Shown piece by piece: positions 40,466 to 43,482 of a stretch of DNA of 43,482 nucleotides (its first letter is position 1; the number at the start of each line of letters is the position of its first letter). The notes under the pieces are model-generated. The model was not told the origin of the DNA and did no database searches. It worked only from the letters and a program-made list of their open reading frames with translations. A program made the position numbers and the translations under genes. The DNA is from an uncultured Bacteroides sp. (GTDB lineage: Bacteria > Bacteroidota > Bacteroidia > Bacteroidales > Bacteroidaceae). Location: assembly GCA_958477465.1 (NCBI GenBank), contig CAUEFX010000033.1:1-43482 (forward strand). The letters run 5' to 3'.

Positions 40466-43400
40466 ATGAGAAAAATAATATGGTCCGTTTTTCTTCTGAC
40501 TACCTCTTTCTTCACGTCTTGCAGTCTGGACGACGACCAACGGAATGTTTCAGAAGGAAACAATAAGTTAATTGTAAACTTCAGCATACAAGACCCCACG
40601 AGCGGTCTGGCAACACGTGCTTCAATAGCCCCTGAAGCAGGAGAAGAGAATATCAAAACACTTGATTTGATTTTCTTTACATCCGGCAGTGACGCTTCCG
40701 GCAGTTTTAAGGGATGGAAAGAACTGACTGGCACTTCGAGCGCCCCGTTGGTCATGAATACGGACATGGCATTCGATTTTTCGGATATCGGACTTCAGAT
40801 GACTGATGCCTACGACATTTTAGTGGTAGCCAATATGGGAGATAATTATTTGCCCGCCGACGGTTCACAGACTTTGGAAGAGTGGAAGAGTACAATCAAA
40901 AACAGCACTTTTAAAGAAGCAAAGGCCAAAATCCGGGTGTTCATGACAGGAACATCCGCGGATACTCCGGAATATACCGCCAAACCGCTGGAGAGCGAAG
41001 CCCTGCTGATGAGCGCTTCACTGAGAAAAGAATCTCAGGATACCAAAATTAATGTTGTGCTGCAACGTGCTGTTTCCCGCTTCGACATTTACAACTCGGC
41101 TGTGGGATATACGCTCGAATCCGTTTCGGTCTGGAATGCGTATCCTTCTCTTTTTGTATGGAATGGCGAACCGAATGCTTTTGATAAAGAGGCGAAACGT
41201 ATCAAAAGGCTTTATGGAGTAGAGAGCAAGGGAAATGCCGGCATTGTAGGCAAATTGTATGCATTCGAGAACTATGTGGCTACCCCAAAGCAGAATGATG
41301 AGCTGACCACTTGTCTGATTGTCGGAGTAAAGAACAAGAATACAAATGCGGTTTCGTATCACCGGGCCAATATACATCCGCTCGAATCGGGGCAATCGCT
41401 TAAACGCAATAATGTCTATAAACTGACCGTTAACTCAGTCAGGAAAGAGGGATACACAACAGAGTTGGAAGCATACAACGGTGAAACCGCTTCCTTGGGT
41501 TACTCCATCAATTATTGGGATATGGATAGTCATGGAACGGTACAGTTTGACGGGGATAATATTCTGGCGATACCGACTAAAAAGGTCATGTTTACCCCCG
41601 GTGGCGGTAGCTATGACCTGGGCATATTCACTTTCGGAGAAGGCACGTTGACAATCAGTAAAAAAGTAATGGACAACGGTCTGGCTGTAAGCCTGAACGG
41701 AAAGACACTGACCGTTTCGGCCACCGCACTGGATAATATGAAAGACCGGCGCAGCGGCATCGTTGAAGTTTCTTTCGGTAACTTGAAGGCAACCATCGAC
41801 ATCGTGCAGCTGGAAGGTGGAGACCTGTATCTGGAACTGAATCCGAAAACGATTTCCCATTTCACCAATAAGGCCGGTGTGGCCGCTCCTTCTGTGGTCG
41901 TGAAAGCCTCCGGCGACTGGACTGCAACGATTTATCCTCCGGGAGCAGGGGCATTCTTCTCTTTTGCACAAACGGGTACGGTTGCTGTTACCGATTATGA
42001 CAGTGACAAAGCATCGAATAATATCGTGCCGATCTATACACATTCTGATAATGACGGTACTACTCCCCGTTATGGTTTCCTGGTTGTCAGTCTGAAAGAG
42101 GATCCGTCTGTACAAAGCACCATGCTGTTGATACAGGATGGAGAAGCCGGATTTGAGTTGACGCCATACATTACTTCCATTGATTTTGAGTATGATGGTG
42201 AGCTGGCCATTACCGGAAATAACACCAACACGTTCCTTGTAAACCCCGGGCTGACTACCGATGGAGCGGCTGTAAACAAATGGGGATACACGCTTACGGG
42301 CGACAATGCCGATGCGTTTGAAGTGAAAGATGTGCACGATGATGCTAATCTGAATTTAAACAGGCTGACTGTCAAGGCTAAAGGCGAAAATCAGAGTAGT
42401 AATACTTTAAGGGCCGAACTTTACTTGACATTGGAATCCGACCCGACTGTTAAATCGCATGTCATAACCATTACCCAGCAACCGATGTCCTTCAGTACCG
42501 GTATTGTCGGCAATACTCTTTACGTGTCCGAAAACCGGGATGAGACAAAAATCGTGAGTCTGCAAGGCGGCAGTAGCATGAATTGGATTGCAGAACTGGA
42601 ACAGCCGGAACCGGCACTGGCCCATACGTATGATATAAAGATGGTCAGCGAGAACGGAACCGAAATGCAATGGGGTATTGAGTACAGCATGGGCACTAAA
42701 TTTAAGATTCAGTTTCCAAAGACATTGTATAAAGATGCGAATCGGGATATAACCTATAACGTAAAACTGACTTTGGCTGGGACAGATGTAACCTCCCGCT
42801 TTGCAATCGTCAGAACGATACTCAGACCCATTACAGTCAGCGTTGCCAACCTTTATGGAGGCTACGGGGCACTCGGTAACGGCATTCTCAGTACTTTCCG
42901 CGACTATGGCAACTATGCATCGTTCTTCGGACCCAAAGGAATCGTTTATCTTCCGGCAACACCGGCTTTGCCGAATAGTGACAGTTATAATGCGGGTGTC
43001 GGAGCAAATATCCCCGATGATGTGAATGTGCTCTTCTCGGGTTCGTATGCCGCCTCGGTCTCTTCCTACTACGATCATTTGATCAGTTGGCTTGAGAGCA
43101 GCCCCCACAAAAACAGATTTGCCGTGGTGTCTCTTGACAATAACTCTTCGGGGAATCAAGCTTTGTTTGAGAAATTCTCATCTTGGGGATATACGTACAG
43201 AAGCAACAGCGGCACGAGTGCCACCTGGGTAACGTCTCATGCCAATGATCCTGTATGGGATTATATCGTAAAAGACGGGCCTTTCAGCAATTATGTTCCT
43301 TCACGGCAGATTGCTTTTAATGCCGTGTTTTACAGAGATGGGATAAGCGGTACGTTTAATACGCCGGCCGGAGTGACCAATGTGCTGGAAGTAGCCGGCA

Positions 43401-43482
43401 ACGGGTGTTCATTGTCCGTCGATCTGAATAGGCGGATCATATTCCTGGGCGACTCCCAACATACCAATACCTGGGCACCGAC
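40466..43482 (+). CDS. Giant fimbrial tip/adhesin-like lipoprotein (3' end outside window)
   Basis: The frame from ATG 40466 is open to the end of the window, at least 1005 codons. It starts 3 bases after the previous stop. Lipobox FFTSC puts Cys at 19 and a Thr-Arg site is at 50-51 (LATRASIAPE). Residues about 30-325 resemble a fimbrillin module, ending RNNVYKLTVNSVRKEGY. Then come about four beta-sandwich modules (roughly 370-455, 453-565, 566-675, 677-790), two ending in BACON/Ig-like strands (ATIDIVQLEGG, HVITITQQPMS). From about 790 a different, alpha/beta-looking domain begins (DDVNVLFSGSYAASV, FAVVSLDNNSS). Probably a tip adhesin; the ligand is unknown. Confidence 0.85.
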   Translation, partial: MRKIIWSVFLLTTSFFTSCSLDDDQRNVSEGNNKLIVNFSIQDPTSGLATRASIAPEAGEENIKTLDLIFFTSGSDASGSFKGWKELTGTSSAPLVMNTDMAFDFSDIGLQMTDAYDILVVANMGDNYLPADGSQTLEEWKSTIKNSTFKEAKAKIRVFMTGTSADTPEYTAKPLESEALLMSASLRKESQDTKINVVLQRAVSRFDIYNSAVGYTLESVSVWNAYPSLFVWNGEPNAFDKEAKRIKRLYGVESKGNAGIVGKLYAFENYVATPKQNDELTTCLIVGVKNKNTNAVSYHRANIHPLESGQSLKRNNVYKLTVNSVRKEGYTTELEAYNGETASLGYSINYWDMDSHGTVQFDGDNILAIPTKKVMFTPGGGSYDLGIFTFGEGTLTISKKVMDNGLAVSLNGKTLTVSATALDNMKDRRSGIVEVSFGNLKATIDIVQLEGGDLYLELNPKTISHFTNKAGVAAPSVVVKASGDWTATIYPPGAGAFFSFAQTGTVAVTDYDSDKASNNIVPIYTHSDNDGTTPRYGFLVVSLKEDPSVQSTMLLIQDGEAGFELTPYITSIDFEYDGELAITGNNTNTFLVNPGLTTDGAAVNKWGYTLTGDNADAFEVKDVHDDANLNLNRLTVKAKGENQSSNTLRAELYLTLESDPTVKSHVITITQQPMSFSTGIVGNTLYVSENRDETKIVSLQGGSSMNWIAELEQPEPALAHTYDIKMVSENGTEMQWGIEYSMGTKFKIQFPKTLYKDANRDITYNVKLTLAGTDVTSRFAIVRTILRPITVSVANLYGGYGALGNGILSTFRDYGNYASFFGPKGIVYLPATPALPNSDSYNAGVGANIPDDVNVLFSGSYAASVSSYYDHLISWLESSPHKNRFAVVSLDNNSSGNQALFEKFSSWGYTYRSNSGTSATWVTSHANDPVWDYIVKDGPFSNYVPSRQIAFNAVFYRDGISGTFNTPAGVTNVLEVAGNGCSLSVDLNRRIIFLGDSQHTNTWAP

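Noticed and set aside
41435..42337. 300-residue minus-strand reading frame
   Set aside because: It is antisense to the giant fimbrial lipoprotein frame, which has coherent modules, a lipobox and normal codon use; the antisense product has no recognisable domain.
42407..43159. 250-residue minus-strand reading frame
   Set aside because: Also a shadow of the giant lipoprotein gene.

Overview
The window looks like a stretch of a Bacteroides chromosome (B. fragilis / B. thetaiotaomicron group; the species cannot be fixed by eye). The main evidence is the many promoter -7 boxes of the Bacteroides form TAnnTTTG, the lack of strong Shine-Dalgarno sites, a bacterial serine palmitoyltransferase (sphingolipid synthesis), DUF3575/DUF3868 genes beside type V (FimA/Mfa1) fimbrillins, and genes of the DapA/LigA/TrmD/PyrDK/HolA/AspS core set that read as Bacteroidetes proteins.

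Layout. 1-365: 3' part of a tRNA-Arg(ACG), its terminator and a composite intergenic repeat. 379-6019: housekeeping genes dapA, ligA, trmD and the pyrK-pyrD pair. 6088-7470: an XRE-type regulator with a probable autoregulatory operator and a 0.9 kb AT-rich gap. 7471-9603: amn-holA plus an unknown small gene coupled to holA. 9666-10127: a stand-alone HsdR N-terminal nuclease domain, followed by mutually exclusive hairpins. 10361-15988: a tripartite RND efflux operon (outer membrane factor, adaptor, pump) behind a 16-bp perfect palindrome, then a second copy of the composite repeat. 16351-18281: zinc-ribbon coiled-coil protein and Nif3. 18381-23392: a DUF4153 membrane protein, VOC and GNAT genes transcribed face to face over one palindrome, a lipoprotein gene broken by an in-frame TAG, and a FetAB-like ABC transporter with a coupled 90-residue protein. 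23653-25892: a short secreted protein with a T9SS-like C-terminal domain, coupled to a CotH-kinase protein. 26070-28726: a DUF2148 ferredoxin gene and the agmatine-to-putrescine pair aguA/aguB. 28828-33454: gtrA, aspS, and a lipid kinase divergent from serine palmitoyltransferase.

34345-43482 (end of window): a type V pilus operon read rightward: DUF3575 outer-membrane-like protein, DUF3868/OmpA-like protein, major fimbrillin, FimB/Mfa2-type anchor, a fimbrillin-like lipoprotein, and a very large lipoprotein (at least 1005 residues, still open at the window edge) that probably acts as the tip or adhesin. Three of these proteins have a lipobox Cys followed about 30 residues later by a Thr-Arg site, the expected maturation site for type V pilins. 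A strong hairpin after the major subunit and a 15-bp tandem repeat before the next subunit are candidate devices for setting subunit ratios.

The most interesting items are the pilus operon with its unusual regulatory insertions and giant terminal subunit, the composite repeat, the competing hairpins at 10181-10243, the lipid kinase/SPT divergent pair, and the T9SS-like/CotH pair. No CRISPR array, transposase or phage gene was seen.
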